A DNA stretch of 64,000 nucleotides from Candidatus Bathyarchaeota archaeon. GTDB lineage: Archaea; Thermoproteota; Bathyarchaeia; Bathyarchaeales; Bathycorpusculaceae. The translations under genes and the position numbers were made by a program. Each line of letters starts with the position of its first letter. Positions within the stretch are counted from its first letter, which is position 1. The notes under the pieces are model-generated. The model ran no database searches. It was not told where the DNA came from and worked only from the letters and a program-made list of their open reading frames with translations. The stretch spans positions 1-64,000 of the forward strand of contig JAAYYI010000055.1 of NCBI GenBank assembly GCA_012515445.1, read 5' to 3'. Of this stretch, positions 25,901-34,497 are shown in pieces.

Positions 25901-26995
25901 ATGTCTGAGACTATGCGTTTTAGGGATCCCAAAGTAGCGCAGGGCATCGCCTTAAAAATCCGGGAAGTCGCCCCCAAGAAGGGTCAAGTCAAGATTTGCC
26001 ACGTTTGCGGTACGCATGAGTGGACAATAACTCACTTCGGCCTGCGGAGCCTTCTGCCCGAGAACGTAGAAGTTATAGCTGGTCCTGGCTGCCCCGTCTG
26101 CATTGTCCCAGCAGCAGAAATCGACGAAGCCGTGCAACTGGCTAAACAGGGCAAAGTAATCACATGCTTCGGTGATTTGCTGCGTGTTCCTGGAAGCGAA
26201 TCCTCACTACTGGAAGCTAAAGCGGCGGGGGCTGATGTGCGTATAGTCTACGCGGTTTCAGACGCTATAGAGATGGCAAGAGCGGAGCGCGAGAAAGAAT
26301 TCGTATTCCACGCGGTCGGGTTCGAAACCACCGCGCCTATCACAGCGGTTGAAGCTCTGGGTGATTTGCCGAGGAATTTCAGTTTCCTCGTTTCTCACAG
26401 GCTGATTCCTCCGGCGATGGAGCTGTTGCTAGGCGTTGAGGACCTTCAGATTGACGGCTTTATAGCGCCCGGTCACGTGAGCGCAATAATAGGCACCAAA
26501 CCCTATGAGTTATTCACAAAAGTTTACCGCATGCCAACTGTCGTGGCGGGATTCGAGCCAAATGACGTTTTGATGGCGGTTTACATGATTCTTAAGCAGC
26601 ATAGCACAAGCGAAGCTGAACTGGAAAACGAGTACTCCCGCGTCGTCAAGCCAGAAGGCAACAGGAAGGCGCTTGAGGTTATGCGGAGAGCGTTTAAAGT
26701 GACCGCTGGCAACTGGCGCGGTATAGGATCACTGGACAATTCCGCTTATGCGCTGAAAAGCTCACTTGAGGAATATGATGCACGTAAAAAATTCGACATC
26801 AAACCCTCCGAGGGCAAAGACATCCATAAAGGTTGCCAGTGTCATCAGGTTATTGTTGGCAAAATCAAACCTAACCAGTGCCCCATGTTCCTGAAAGCCT
26901 GCACGCCAGCGAAGCCAGTCGGCGCCTGCATGGTTAGCAGTGAAGGCACATGCCGTGTCTGGGCAAAAAACGTCGCTGCTGCTAATACTGCTTAG
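25901..26995 (+). CDS. hypD: Hydrogenase maturation protein HypD
   Basis: 364 aa from ATG 25901 with GGTGGTG upstream; GTG 25889 is an alternative. Motifs: KICHVCGTHEWTI, VIAGPGCPVCIVP, FHAVGFETTAP, FIAPGHVSAIIG, and the C-terminal 4Fe-4S ligands in KGCQCHQVIVG, QCPMFLKACTP and GTCRVW. It is the scaffold where the Fe(CN)2CO cofactor is assembled, together with HypC and HypE. Its stop overlaps a small convergent membrane gene. Confidence 0.96.
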   Translation: MSETMRFRDPKVAQGIALKIREVAPKKGQVKICHVCGTHEWTITHFGLRSLLPENVEVIAGPGCPVCIVPAAEIDEAVQLAKQGKVITCFGDLLRVPGSESSLLEAKAAGADVRIVYAVSDAIEMARAEREKEFVFHAVGFETTAPITAVEALGDLPRNFSFLVSHRLIPPAMELLLGVEDLQIDGFIAPGHVSAIIGTKPYELFTKVYRMPTVVAGFEPNDVLMAVYMILKQHSTSEAELENEYSRVVKPEGNRKALEVMRRAFKVTAGNWRGIGSLDNSAYALKSSLEEYDARKKFDIKPSEGKDIHKGCQCHQVIVGKIKPNQCPMFLKACTPAKPVGACMVSSEGTCRVWAKNVAAANTA

Positions 26996-27114
26996 TGGAA
27001 TAAGCCATGGTGCTCTTTCTTTTTGGATTTGATAACTAAGGCTGCTCCAACTGCTGCAATGCCTAATCCGAGTGCTGCCAGATGCCAACCAAAATTTTTC
27101 TTTGTATATTCCAT
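26992..27114 (-). CDS. Small single-pass membrane protein, 40 aa
   Basis: ATG 27114 with GGAG nine bases upstream. Short basic N-terminus (MEYTKKNFGW), one helix rich in Gly/Ala (LAALGLGIAAVGAALVI) and the basic/His tail KSKKKEHHGLFH. Its last codons overlap the hypD stop in antisense. Function unknown. Confidence 0.6.
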   Translation of the reverse strand: MEYTKKNFGWHLAALGLGIAAVGAALVIKSKKKEHHGLFH

Positions 27115-27270
27115 AAACTTTTTCTCCAATTAATTGGCGATGAAAAGTCGATATAAAGCTGCGTTGTTGCGGTACTGAGCATCGACGAGGCGCCTGAATG
27201 TGGCCCGACAGGTTGGTTAAGAAAAGGTAAAATTGGTTAAAATGTGTGGTTGTGCCTAAAAAGCGGCTTC

Positions 27271-27453
27271 TTAGCGGATTGCTTCGTCGATGCGGAGCTT
27301 CTGTTTTGTGCTCGTAACTTCCCGGAAGAGTTCAAGAACTTCTTCTTTTGTTGGCGCCTCAATGCAGATGCTGCCATATGCGCCGATGTCTATGCGGTAG
27401 TTACGTTCTCTGTCTTTTTTCTCAACAAATTCCTCTACTTGTGTTTGTGCTAT
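27271..27453 (-). CDS. Small soluble protein, 60 aa, with apparent AUA start codon
   Basis: The frame from 27453 reads AUA then AQTQVEEFVEKKDRERNYRI and continues as a well-formed beta-alpha protein (IDIGAYGSICIEAPTKEEVL, then FREVTS) to TAA at 27271. A strong SD (GAGAGGGG) lies eight bases before the AUA, and a TATA-like AATATATAG lies further upstream. An in-frame TAG six codons upstream excludes a longer start, and no ATG/GTG/TTG is available near the SD. It is either an unusual start codon, an ATG-to-ATA mutation or a base-call error. I do not recognise the family. Confidence 0.55.
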   Translation of the reverse strand: MAQTQVEEFVEKKDRERNYRIDIGAYGSICIEAPTKEEVLELFREVTSTKQKLRIDEAIR

Positions 27454-27733
27454 TTTGCTTTCCCCTCTCTATATATTGCAGGCATAATATGCGCCACTTT
27501 TTATATTCTTAATGTCATCTGAGGGGTAAGGTGTATCCAAGAGCTAACTTGACTAAAAATATTGTATTAAATGCAGCTTTGGAAGAGAGAGGTGAAAGCC
27601 GCACAGACGCAAGAAGGGAAGTTCGGAAGAGAGAGGGGAAACACATGCGTTTATGCAGCTTTCAACTTCTTATTCTACATATGTTCCACATCGAGGATAA
27701 ATACCGATGTGACTGTGCCAATGCAACAACAAT
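27454..27733. other. Intergenic region with a short direct repeat
   Basis: GGAAGAGAGAGG followed by TGAAA or GGAAA occurs twice (about 27580 and 27635), and ATGCAGCTTT occurs near each. The plus-strand ORF crossing this region (27531-27845) has no protein-like features. Nothing else is seen. Confidence 0.4.
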
Positions 27734-28081
27734 TCAACGTGCCTGCGCTTGTATAACCTGCTCCTTCCAGGGACGAATCACGCCGGGGTTATCCCAGTAT
27801 GCGCAACACATCCTGATAGTAACGTACATTTGGATTGAGGGGTGATTGCAGAATTTCTTGTTTATGACTTCGACTTTGGAGCCGCCTGGTAGCGTAATCA
27901 GGTCAGCTTTTTCAGCTCTCTTCATTTCCGTTTGATCGTGCGGGTTTATTCCACCCTGATTGTTCATTTGTTCCAGGTCTACTGCCTCAGCCTCTCTTGA
28001 GATGTACATGCAGTTATAGCAGTTTGTGCCTGTGATTTTCTGTTTTTCCAAAATAGTTACCCCTGCTAAATTTTTTCTCAT
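27734..28081 (-). CDS. Cysteine-rich hypothetical protein, 115 aa
   Basis: ATG 28081. Contains GTNCYNCMYISR (CxxC) at about 19-30 and, after an acidic linker, KFCNHPSIQMYVTIRMCCAY at about 75-95 with three more cysteines, then WDNPGVIRPWKE. The spaced Cys clusters suggest a metal or Fe-S site. It has a clear protein-like composition, but I do not recognise the family. It lies between the hypFCD and hypE transcripts and may or may not relate to hydrogenase. Confidence 0.6.
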   Translation of the reverse strand: MRKNLAGVTILEKQKITGTNCYNCMYISREAEAVDLEQMNNQGGINPHDQTEMKRAEKADLITLPGGSKVEVINKKFCNHPSIQMYVTIRMCCAYWDNPGVIRPWKEQVIQAQAR

Positions 28082-28288
28082 AGAAGTTGTATCAGGGTTG
28101 GGTCTAAACCCTAAGCAGTAATCCTAACCGATTCAGCACGTATCTTACTACACCGAAGTGTTTCAGGTCGTTACTTACTTCAGCTTGGATACCACAGTAA
28201 GGCGTGTTTCCCAACCTGACAATATTGACTTACGTCGGATAGGATATAATCGTATGTTGGCACCAAATGTAGCGAGTAAAAGATGGAT

Positions 28289-29353
28289 TTAGCAGATTCT
28301 GGGCACTGGGTCGCCGACTGGCCGCGCGATGATGCGTTTGCCGCCGACCAGGGTCTGCATTGCGACGCCCTTGAACTGTGTGGTGGCTTCCCCGATTATC
28401 TGCGCCTCTTTCCCCTGGGGGGTTTGCCGCAGAAACTCCAAAGCCTCCCCTGCTTTGTCTGGGACGACGCCGATGATGAGTTTTCCTTCGTTACCGATTT
28501 CCAGCGGATCCAATCCTAGCATTTCACAGGCTGTCTGCACGTCTCTATGGATGGGGATTTTGTCTTCGTAGGTTAAGACGCCAACGTGAGATTTCTCGGT
28601 CCACTCATTCAGGGCATCTGCCAAGCCGCCGCGCGTGGGGTCCTTCATGGCGACCACTCCCCCGACTTCTCCAAGCAGCTTCTGTACCATTTTATTAAGT
28701 GGTTTTACGTCGCTGCGTATTTCGCTGCCGAACTTTAGCCCCTGCTGCGCCGAGAGGACTGCGATACCGTGGTCGCCTATTGCGCCAGTGAGGATGATTT
28801 TGTCGCTCGCCGCCAAGTTTGAGTCAAGCGTCCAGCGCGCTTTAAGCTCGCGTTTTTTTCGGACTACTTCGAGGTTGCTGTCTAATGCGGCTGTGCGTTT
28901 GCCGATACCGGAAAGGTTCATTACTAATCCGCCGAGCGCACCTTTTTCAACCACTTTAGTATCGCCTGTGACGATGCCTACGCCTGCTTCTAGGCAGGCT
29001 TCACGCATGCTGGCAAGAACCCGCTCAAGGTCCGAGAGCAGCAGGCCTTCTTCTAAGACGAGTCCACAGGCGAGCGCGAATGGCTGGGCACCGAGGCAGC
29101 TGATGTCGTTGACAGTGCCAGAGATGGCGATTCTGCCGATGTCGCCGCCGGGGAAAAATATTGGTTTCACCGCATGCGAGTCGCTTTTGAACACGATGTC
29201 GCCTACGACGGCTGCGTCATCCATGGCTTCTAGCGGTATCTCCGAGTCGGCGATGCCGCCGAATGCTTTAACCACGTAGTTTTTGACGAGGTCATGCATG
29301 ATTGTGCCGCCTGCGCCGTGCAGCATGGTGATTTTCTCATCTTTAGACGCCAT
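28289..29353 (-). CDS. hypE: Hydrogenase maturation protein HypE
   Basis: 354 aa from ATG 29353 (MASKDEKITMLHGAGG); the longer ORF adds 19 unconserved residues. AIR-synthase/PurM fold: MDDAAVVGDIVFKSDSHAV, IGRIAISGTVNDISCLGA, GIVTGDTKVV, MKDPTRGGLADALNE. It ends with the essential C-terminal Cys (PRIC) that accepts the carbamoyl group from HypF and is dehydrated to thiocyanate. It is convergent with hypF-C-D, about 1.3 kb away. No hypA or hypB is in the window. Confidence 0.96.
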   Translation of the reverse strand: MASKDEKITMLHGAGGTIMHDLVKNYVVKAFGGIADSEIPLEAMDDAAVVGDIVFKSDSHAVKPIFFPGGDIGRIAISGTVNDISCLGAQPFALACGLVLEEGLLLSDLERVLASMREACLEAGVGIVTGDTKVVEKGALGGLVMNLSGIGKRTAALDSNLEVVRKKRELKARWTLDSNLAASDKIILTGAIGDHGIAVLSAQQGLKFGSEIRSDVKPLNKMVQKLLGEVGGVVAMKDPTRGGLADALNEWTEKSHVGVLTYEDKIPIHRDVQTACEMLGLDPLEIGNEGKLIIGVVPDKAGEALEFLRQTPQGKEAQIIGEATTQFKGVAMQTLVGGKRIIARPVGDPVPRIC

Positions 29354-29463
29354 ATCTGGTTGCTTCCTTAATGCAATAAACTGATACTCACAGCGGAAGG
29401 ACATAAACAAATCGCACGCATAGTGAAAATAGGCAAGTTAGTATTGCCCATGTGTTCCAATAA

Positions 29464-29473
29464 TTTTTTATAA
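29464..29473 (+). promoter_or_regulatory. TATA box for the zinc-ribbon membrane protein
   Basis: TTTTTTATAAC about 50 bases upstream of ATG 29518. The predicted transcription start is near 29495 and GAGG lies before the ATG. Confidence 0.45.
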
Positions 29474-29517
29474 CAAACCCTTCGACTATACGTAAGGTAC
29501 ATCGAGGCAGAACTAAA

Positions 29518-29955
29518 ATGCAAAACCAACAAGTAACCAATCCGCCCAGCGCCGCATACTACTTGACTTTAATCGGCGGCATCTTAGGCATAATCCTGGG
29601 CATATTCCTAATCGTAGTACTGGTCGGCATCTGGCTAATCGTTGCAAACGTTCTAATGATAATGTACGCGCAGAAGCTCATGGCTGAACCTAAAGAGCAC
29701 TCCAAATACGGCACCTACATCTTAATCCTGTCAATACTTGGCGGCATAAACCTGCTCTGCTTAATCGGCGGCATACTTGCCATGACATATCAGCCAATGC
29801 CACCTTTCCAGCCAACCCAGCCACATCAGCACCAAACGCCCGCGCAGCCAACAGAATATGGGCCTGCAACCACAAAGTATTGTCCACAATGCGGCAACCC
29901 AGTCGGCGGAGAAGCCCAGTACTGCCCCAAATGCGGAACAAAACTACCTCAATAA
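29518..29955 (+). CDS. Two-helix membrane protein with C-terminal zinc ribbon
   Basis: 145 aa. Two hydrophobic segments (about 15-55 and 62-90; YYLTLIGGILGIILGIFLIV, ILILSILGGINLLCLIGGIL), then a Pro/Gln-rich linker and the zinc ribbon YCPQCGNPVGGEAQYCPKCG. This arrangement is common in archaeal membrane proteins of unknown role. It is convergent with a winged-helix regulator. Confidence 0.75.
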   Translation: MQNQQVTNPPSAAYYLTLIGGILGIILGIFLIVVLVGIWLIVANVLMIMYAQKLMAEPKEHSKYGTYILILSILGGINLLCLIGGILAMTYQPMPPFQPTQPHQHQTPAQPTEYGPATTKYCPQCGNPVGGEAQYCPKCGTKLPQ

Positions 29956-29967
29956 ATCCTTTTATTT

Positions 29968-30390
29968 CTACAGTTTTCCTCTTAGTTGCGCCCTAACCGT
30001 TTCAAAACAAAATGCAACCGCACATACTGCAATGACGACGGCGGCGAAAAAGAACCCACTGGTCACTGTACTTGGCCAAAAATATGCAAGATAAACGATC
30101 AACGCTCCCACTGCGAAGATGGCGTAGAATAGGTATCGTGGCACTACGAATCGGCTGATTTTTATTGAATCCTCAAGGATAACTCGGTCGATAGCATAAT
30201 CTCCGTCTTGGCGCTTCAGCAACCCCGCGTCCTCAAGTTTCGAGAGATGATAAACAGCAAGCGAAGGCGAACTAAACTGCAGCGCTCTCTGCACTTCCCG
30301 GGTACCAACAGGCTTGCCTTTCTTGAGCAGAAAACGGTAAACTTCAAGCGTTGTTCCCTGTAGTACGTCGTCTGCCCTATCTGAACCCAT
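29968..30390 (-). CDS. Winged-helix regulator with two C-terminal membrane helices
   Basis: 140 aa. Residues about 10-80 form a winged helix (GTTLEVYRFLLKKGKPVGTR, then SPSLAVYHLSKLEDAGLLKR). Two hydrophobic segments follow (about 92-108 and 110-130). It is a membrane-associated ArsR/MarR-like regulator, similar in design to the one at 3102-3542. It may regulate the neighbouring surface-protein genes; inference. Confidence 0.75.
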   Translation of the reverse strand: MGSDRADDVLQGTTLEVYRFLLKKGKPVGTREVQRALQFSSPSLAVYHLSKLEDAGLLKRQDGDYAIDRVILEDSIKISRFVVPRYLFYAIFAVGALIVYLAYFWPSTVTSGFFFAAVVIAVCAVAFCFETVRAQLRGKL

Positions 30391-30561
30391 GTTTACCCTC
30401 TACTCTTTTCCCAGTAATACCCTGTTTCATTTAAGGGCATCCGTGTTCTACCCATTTGAACACTCGAAACTGGGCAATGCAGGACTGTTCAAAACTGTAG
30501 AATTAAGTAAGCACACGCCAATCAGGTTAATGCCGTAACCAAACAAAGGAGAAAAAACAAC

Positions 30562-31137
30562 ATGGCAGAAAAAGAACCCCAGTTTCCGCTCAAAGCAGTC
30601 ACATGCGGTCTTATCGCTTTAGTTATCCTTACAAGCCTATTCCTATACGTGAACTCGACTGCTTCGGGGAATTACGAGGCAACATACCATAATCAGTACG
30701 GCTCAACCCCAGTGACTGGCGGTAACTACTCTTTTTCTCCACCCATCTCAAAGTATCATGCCATTGATATAACACTGTCAAGCGACGGCTGGAATCAGAG
30801 CAGCCTACAGAACATGACAGTGCATGCATCATTGAAAAAGATGATATTTTACACAAACACTTGCGCTCTGCTGCAATATGAAAAAACAGAGAATATTACT
30901 TTGAATTTTCATCCAAGCCCCGCAACTCTATCAATGTCTGGGTCTGGTATCATTACCATCGGAGAAGTGACAGCGCCCGTTAATGACTACAAACCGCAAT
31001 ACTTTGATGGTCTGACTGTTCGGTATATTTGGAGTATAACTGTAACGCGAAACGACGGCATATCAATCCCTCCTCTGGGCCTAAGCTTTATTGATGCCTC
31101 ATCAGGCGAACTGGTGCCCACTGGACACCTATTCTAA
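30562..31137 (+). CDS. Exported or membrane-anchored hypothetical protein
   Basis: 191 aa. One N-terminal hydrophobic helix (AVTCGLIALVILTSLFLYV), then an extracellular beta-rich region with several N-glycosylation sequons (NYS, NQS, NMT, NIT). GGAGAA precedes the ATG. No family recognised. The next gene starts three bases after its stop, so the two surface proteins are co-transcribed. Confidence 0.65.
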   Translation: MAEKEPQFPLKAVTCGLIALVILTSLFLYVNSTASGNYEATYHNQYGSTPVTGGNYSFSPPISKYHAIDITLSSDGWNQSSLQNMTVHASLKKMIFYTNTCALLQYEKTENITLNFHPSPATLSMSGSGIITIGEVTAPVNDYKPQYFDGLTVRYIWSITVTRNDGISIPPLGLSFIDASSGELVPTGHLF

Positions 31138-31140
31138 GAA

Positions 31141-32490
31141 GTGGAAAACATGAGCGCACAAAAAAACAAACCAGTCCTCGCAGCCACCCTTGCAATAATT
31201 GCTGTTTTCCTATTAGGCGGCGTCAGCTTCAGCTTTTTCCCCCTCCAGCAGCCCTCTTTTCTAAATGAATCGCCCTCAGCAGCGCATATTTTATGGACGA
31301 AACCAACCGCTTCAAACAACAGTCTTATCATAACTGGCCCCTCCAACAGCTCAGGCCCCAATTATTATTTTGTAATAACACGGAACTTTCCCATGGATAC
31401 TATTTGCATCGATAGCAACGGAGACCTTAACTCTACAAGCGCACCTATTCGCCGGCAGGGAAACAAATACATACTCACAGGTAACATAGTAAACCAAACA
31501 GTTTTAGTCCAAAAAGACAATGTCATCCTAGACGGTGCAGGATATACTCTTCAGGGCTGGTCTCAAACCATCGGCGACAAAGCCATTGGCATAAGTGTAC
31601 CCAACAGGGCTAACGTAACCATCACAAACTTCGCCATTAGTCAATTCACACAACCGGTTTGGCTCCAAAATTCCTCCCAAATTACAGTAAAGCACAACAA
31701 CATAACCTATGGATACCCCTACAGTATATTGGTTGACTCCTCAATCAACAATACTATAACTGGAAACAGAATAACGGGGAGCAGCTTCTCACACGGAATC
31801 CTGCAGTTAGTCAACTCCTCATACAACACAATATCCGACAACACAGTAACTTACAGCTACACGGGCATAGCAGATTACGACGGCAAAGAAAACCTAATTG
31901 TACACAATAGTTTCCGAAATGTGAACGAGTCCATCATTTCTGTTAGCAAAGGATCAATTATTTTTGAAAATTCAATAATGAACGGCGATACAGGACTCAT
32001 GATAGAGGGCCAAAAGACCGTTGTCTCCTCAAACACCATAGTAAACTGCTCATACGGCATATACTCCAATAGTTTAAGTGGCGTATTCTCCGAAAACAGC
32101 GTCTACAACGCCTCCACATGTTTATCGCTCAACGGGGCTCCCTATCTGCCGCTAGGAAACAATACCTTCTACAGAAACAGTTTTAAGGGCTACAACCAAG
32201 CCGTGGACTATCAAAGTCAATCGAAATATGTGGATCATTGGGATAACGGCGAGGAAGGTAACTACTGGAGCAGCTACACTGGATCAGACGGCAACGGCGA
32301 CGGAGTAGGCGATATACCCTACAATTTAGCAGCGAACTACACAGATAACTATCCACTAATGCAACTTTACATGGTAGCCTCAACTGACGCCAGTTTAGGC
32401 AACCTGTTTTTTGCTGGGGCAGCCGTAACTGCACTGGTTGGAGCGGCAGTAATAGTGTGTGTATACGCCAAATTCAGGGGGCGGGGATAG
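31141..32490 (+). CDS. Right-handed beta-helix surface protein (NosD/PbH1 type)
   Basis: 449 aa from GTG 31141; ATG 31150 is likely. N-terminal membrane helix (LAATLAIIAVFLLGGVSF). Residues about 130-400 are parallel beta-helix repeats (NVTITNFAISQF, QITVKHNNITYG, NTISDNTVTYSYTGI, KTVVSSNTIVN) of the NosD/PbH1 kind, followed by a Ca-binding-like DGNGDGVGD segment. A C-terminal helix (AGAAVTALVGAAVIVCVYA) anchors it. Many N-glycosylation sequons. Probably carbohydrate binding or structural on the cell surface. Confidence 0.78.
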   Translation: MENMSAQKNKPVLAATLAIIAVFLLGGVSFSFFPLQQPSFLNESPSAAHILWTKPTASNNSLIITGPSNSSGPNYYFVITRNFPMDTICIDSNGDLNSTSAPIRRQGNKYILTGNIVNQTVLVQKDNVILDGAGYTLQGWSQTIGDKAIGISVPNRANVTITNFAISQFTQPVWLQNSSQITVKHNNITYGYPYSILVDSSINNTITGNRITGSSFSHGILQLVNSSYNTISDNTVTYSYTGIADYDGKENLIVHNSFRNVNESIISVSKGSIIFENSIMNGDTGLMIEGQKTVVSSNTIVNCSYGIYSNSLSGVFSENSVYNASTCLSLNGAPYLPLGNNTFYRNSFKGYNQAVDYQSQSKYVDHWDNGEEGNYWSSYTGSDGNGDGVGDIPYNLAANYTDNYPLMQLYMVASTDASLGNLFFAGAAVTALVGAAVIVCVYAKFRGRG

Positions 32491-32572
32491 CCAAAGCCCG
32501 TTATTCTATGGCCTTTTTCGGGTTGAGGGTTTTTTATGCCATTTAACCTACCCTAACTGGCGCAAAATACCC

Positions 32573-32704
32573 TTACCGTTTCGGACCATGCTTCACTGGG
32601 GTGGCGAGCGCCTGTTTTTTAGCTTTTTTCTGTTGCTCTTTTTCTCGCATTTGCTGTTTATGCTGTTCTAAACCTGCAATTTTTTCTTCTCTACTTTTAG
32701 GCAT
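32573..32704 (-). CDS. Small highly charged protein, 43 aa
   Basis: ATG 32704. Almost entirely one charged helix (MPKSREEKIAGLEQHKQQMR, then EKEQQKKAKKQ), ending in a basic Pro-containing tail (TPVKHGPKR). GGTG lies upstream, and a TATA-like TTTTTAAAAC sits near 32750. Its composition suggests a nucleic-acid- or ribosome-associated peptide. No family recognised. Confidence 0.6.
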   Translation of the reverse strand: MPKSREEKIAGLEQHKQQMREKEQQKKAKKQALATPVKHGPKR

Positions 32705-32793
32705 ACATAAAACACCGAAAAATTGTTGAATCACTAGAGGTTTTGAGTTTTAAAAATCATAGCTTGATGCCTATAAAACCTAGCCGTAAACTC

Positions 32794-32925
32794 TTGCTTG
32801 TACAGTCGCCACAACCAACCAGCAACCTAAAACAACTGCAGAACCAAAAACAGCTGTTTCTGCAACTAGTTAAAGAAGATGAAGTAGCAAGGCCAACTCC
32901 TCTTCTTCTAATTTAAAATTATATT
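32794..32925 (+). repeat. Dispersed structured element, copy 3 (with TATA box)
   Basis: Conserved 5' block TTGCTTGTACAGTCGCCACA and ACCAACCAGCAA, middle hairpin GCAGAA/TTCTGC around AAACAGCTGTTT, and 3' hairpin GAAGATGAAGTAGC...CTCCTCTTCTTC followed by AATTTAAAATTATATTTTT. TATAAAA at 32772-32778 lies about 25 bases before the conserved 5' end, as for a transcribed RNA gene. Confidence 0.75.
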
Positions 32926-33215
32926 TTTGCGTCTAAATTGGGTAACTCTTTGCTCAGCATGGCCACTTTTTTTAGCTTTACAAAGATTTTTTTGTGTAAA
33001 ACTCCAATTGGTTATGTTTCTAAAGCGAACTTTTCAGCAATAACCACCCAGCCTACCGCTGCTTTTCCCCCAATATAGAGCGGCTTTTCGCAAACTATAA
33101 AAGCCTAAACAACATCAAAACATTTTACACCTCATGGCGTACGAATAGTTCCTCGCCGGAACAGCATAGGAACCAACCACTTAATCACTTAAGAGTCAAA
33201 TCTTAGTTCTGATAC

Positions 33216-33231
33216 GGAAAGCCATATAAAT
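33216..33231 (+). promoter_or_regulatory. Promoter of the ribosomal-protein operon
   Basis: BRE-like CGGAAAGC followed by CATATAAAT. About 25 bases on, transcription would start near 33253, shortly before the SD (GGAGAAA) and the ATG of uL22 at 33270. Confidence 0.6.
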
Positions 33232-33269
33232 TGCTTTTACGTGTTTGTTTGCGCATCGGAGAAATAAAA

Positions 33270-33755
33270 ATGCCAAAATGGGGATACTCAATAATCAACG
33301 AAATGCTTAATCCAGAAAAAACAGCGAAAGCCAGCGGTAGAGAACTAAAGGTATCCCACAAAGCCGCACGGGAAGTCGCTAAAGCCATAAGAGGCATGGA
33401 TTTAACTCAAGCAAAAGATTTCCTACGAGAAGTAGTAGCTAAAAACAAACCAGTCCCATACACCAGATTCACTAAAAAACTAGGCCACAAAGGCGGATTA
33501 GTAGGGTGCGCGGTCGGCAGATACCCAATCAAAGCAGCCGACGCAATCCTAACTGTATTGCAAGCAGCCCAAGCCAACGCCGAAAACAAAGGACTCGACG
33601 TTGACCGCTTACGTGTAATGCACAGTGCAGCCTATCAGGGTATGAAACTAAAGCGCTACATGCCAAGAGCACACGGCAGAGCATCACCAAAATACGAGAT
33701 CACCACCCACGTCGAAATCGTGCTCGAAGAGAAACCAACCGCAGGAGAGCAGTAA
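33270..33755 (+). CDS. rpl22: Ribosomal protein uL22
   Basis: 161 aa from ATG 33270 (MPKWGYS); upstream in-frame codons are leader. Family signatures: KASGRELKVSHKAAREVAKA, the loop VPYTRFTKKLGHKGGLVG that reaches the exit tunnel, and the C-terminal PRAHGRASPKYEITTHVEIV. First gene of this part of the operon; uL3, uL4, uL23, uL2 and uS19, usually before it, are not in the window. Confidence 0.96.
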   Translation: MPKWGYSIINEMLNPEKTAKASGRELKVSHKAAREVAKAIRGMDLTQAKDFLREVVAKNKPVPYTRFTKKLGHKGGLVGCAVGRYPIKAADAILTVLQAAQANAENKGLDVDRLRVMHSAAYQGMKLKRYMPRAHGRASPKYEITTHVEIVLEEKPTAGEQ

Positions 33756-34496
33756 ATGAGCATAGTAAAACGATTCATAACCGAATCAATCAAAAAAACC
33801 GAAATAGACGAATTCTTAGAAAAGAAACTTGAGCGCGCCGGATACGGTGGAGTCAACATCTCCAAAACCCCGCTTGGCACACACGTAGTCATCTACGCCA
33901 TGCGTCCAGGTCTCGTTATCGGCAGAGGCGGAGAAACAATCAAAGAACTCGCCGCTTCACTAGAACAAAACTTCAAAGTTTCCAACCCACAAATCAGCGT
34001 TTCAGAAATCGAAGTGCCAGAATTCAACGCTAAAGTCATCGCCAACCGAGTTGCATCAGCACTCGAACGCGGTGTACACTTCAGAAGAGCAGGCTTCTGG
34101 GCACTAAACCAAGTTATGGAAGCAGGCGCACTCGGCTGCGAAATCGTCATCAGCGGCAAACTCACCACTGAACGAGCACGCTTCGAAAAGTTCCGTGCAG
34201 GCCACTACCCAATCGTCGGTGAACCAGCACTCGTCGCCATGAAAACAGCCGAAGCACACGTCCAACTAAAACCAGGCATGATCGGCGTCCGCGTAAAGAT
34301 TATGCCCCCAGACGCATACTTCCCAGACAAAGTCAAAATCATGGAGCCAAAACCAGAGGAAGAGGCACCAATCATAGTCACACAGCCACCACCAACACCA
34401 GCTCCAGCCGCTCCAGCACCACAAGCTCCAGCAGCTGAAACACCGAAAGCAGAAGCTCCAGTAACAGAAACAAAACCAGCGGAGGAAAAACAGTAA
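33756..34496 (+). CDS. rps3: Ribosomal protein uS3
   Basis: 246 aa. N-terminal KH domain (RPGLVIGRGGETIKELAASLE) and the C-terminal S3 domain (GALGCEIVISGKLTTERARF, KPGMIGVRVKIMPPDAYFPD). After about residue 200 there is an added Pro/Ala/Glu-rich tail (PPPTPAPAAPAPQAP). It starts directly after the uL22 stop. Confidence 0.96.
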   Translation: MSIVKRFITESIKKTEIDEFLEKKLERAGYGGVNISKTPLGTHVVIYAMRPGLVIGRGGETIKELAASLEQNFKVSNPQISVSEIEVPEFNAKVIANRVASALERGVHFRRAGFWALNQVMEAGALGCEIVISGKLTTERARFEKFRAGHYPIVGEPALVAMKTAEAHVQLKPGMIGVRVKIMPPDAYFPDKVKIMEPKPEEEAPIIVTQPPPTPAPAAPAPQAPAAETPKAEAPVTETKPAEEKQ

Positions 34497-34497
34497 A

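Larger units (their letters stand above)
32491..33269. other. 780-base intergenic region before the ribosomal operon
   Basis: Contains a small minus-strand gene (32573-32704), repeat copy 3 (32794-32925) and the ribosomal-operon promoter (33216-33231). The rest (about 32930-33215) is AT-rich with no ORF or recognisable structure. Confidence 0.6.

Noticed and set aside
26762..27088. Minus-strand ORF over the hypD 3' end
   Set aside because: Antisense to confident hypD sequence; the real small gene on this strand is 26992-27114 in another frame.
27244..27522. Plus-strand hydrophobic ORF of 92 codons
   Set aside because: It is antisense to the protein-like frame 27271-27453, which has its own SD and TATA box.
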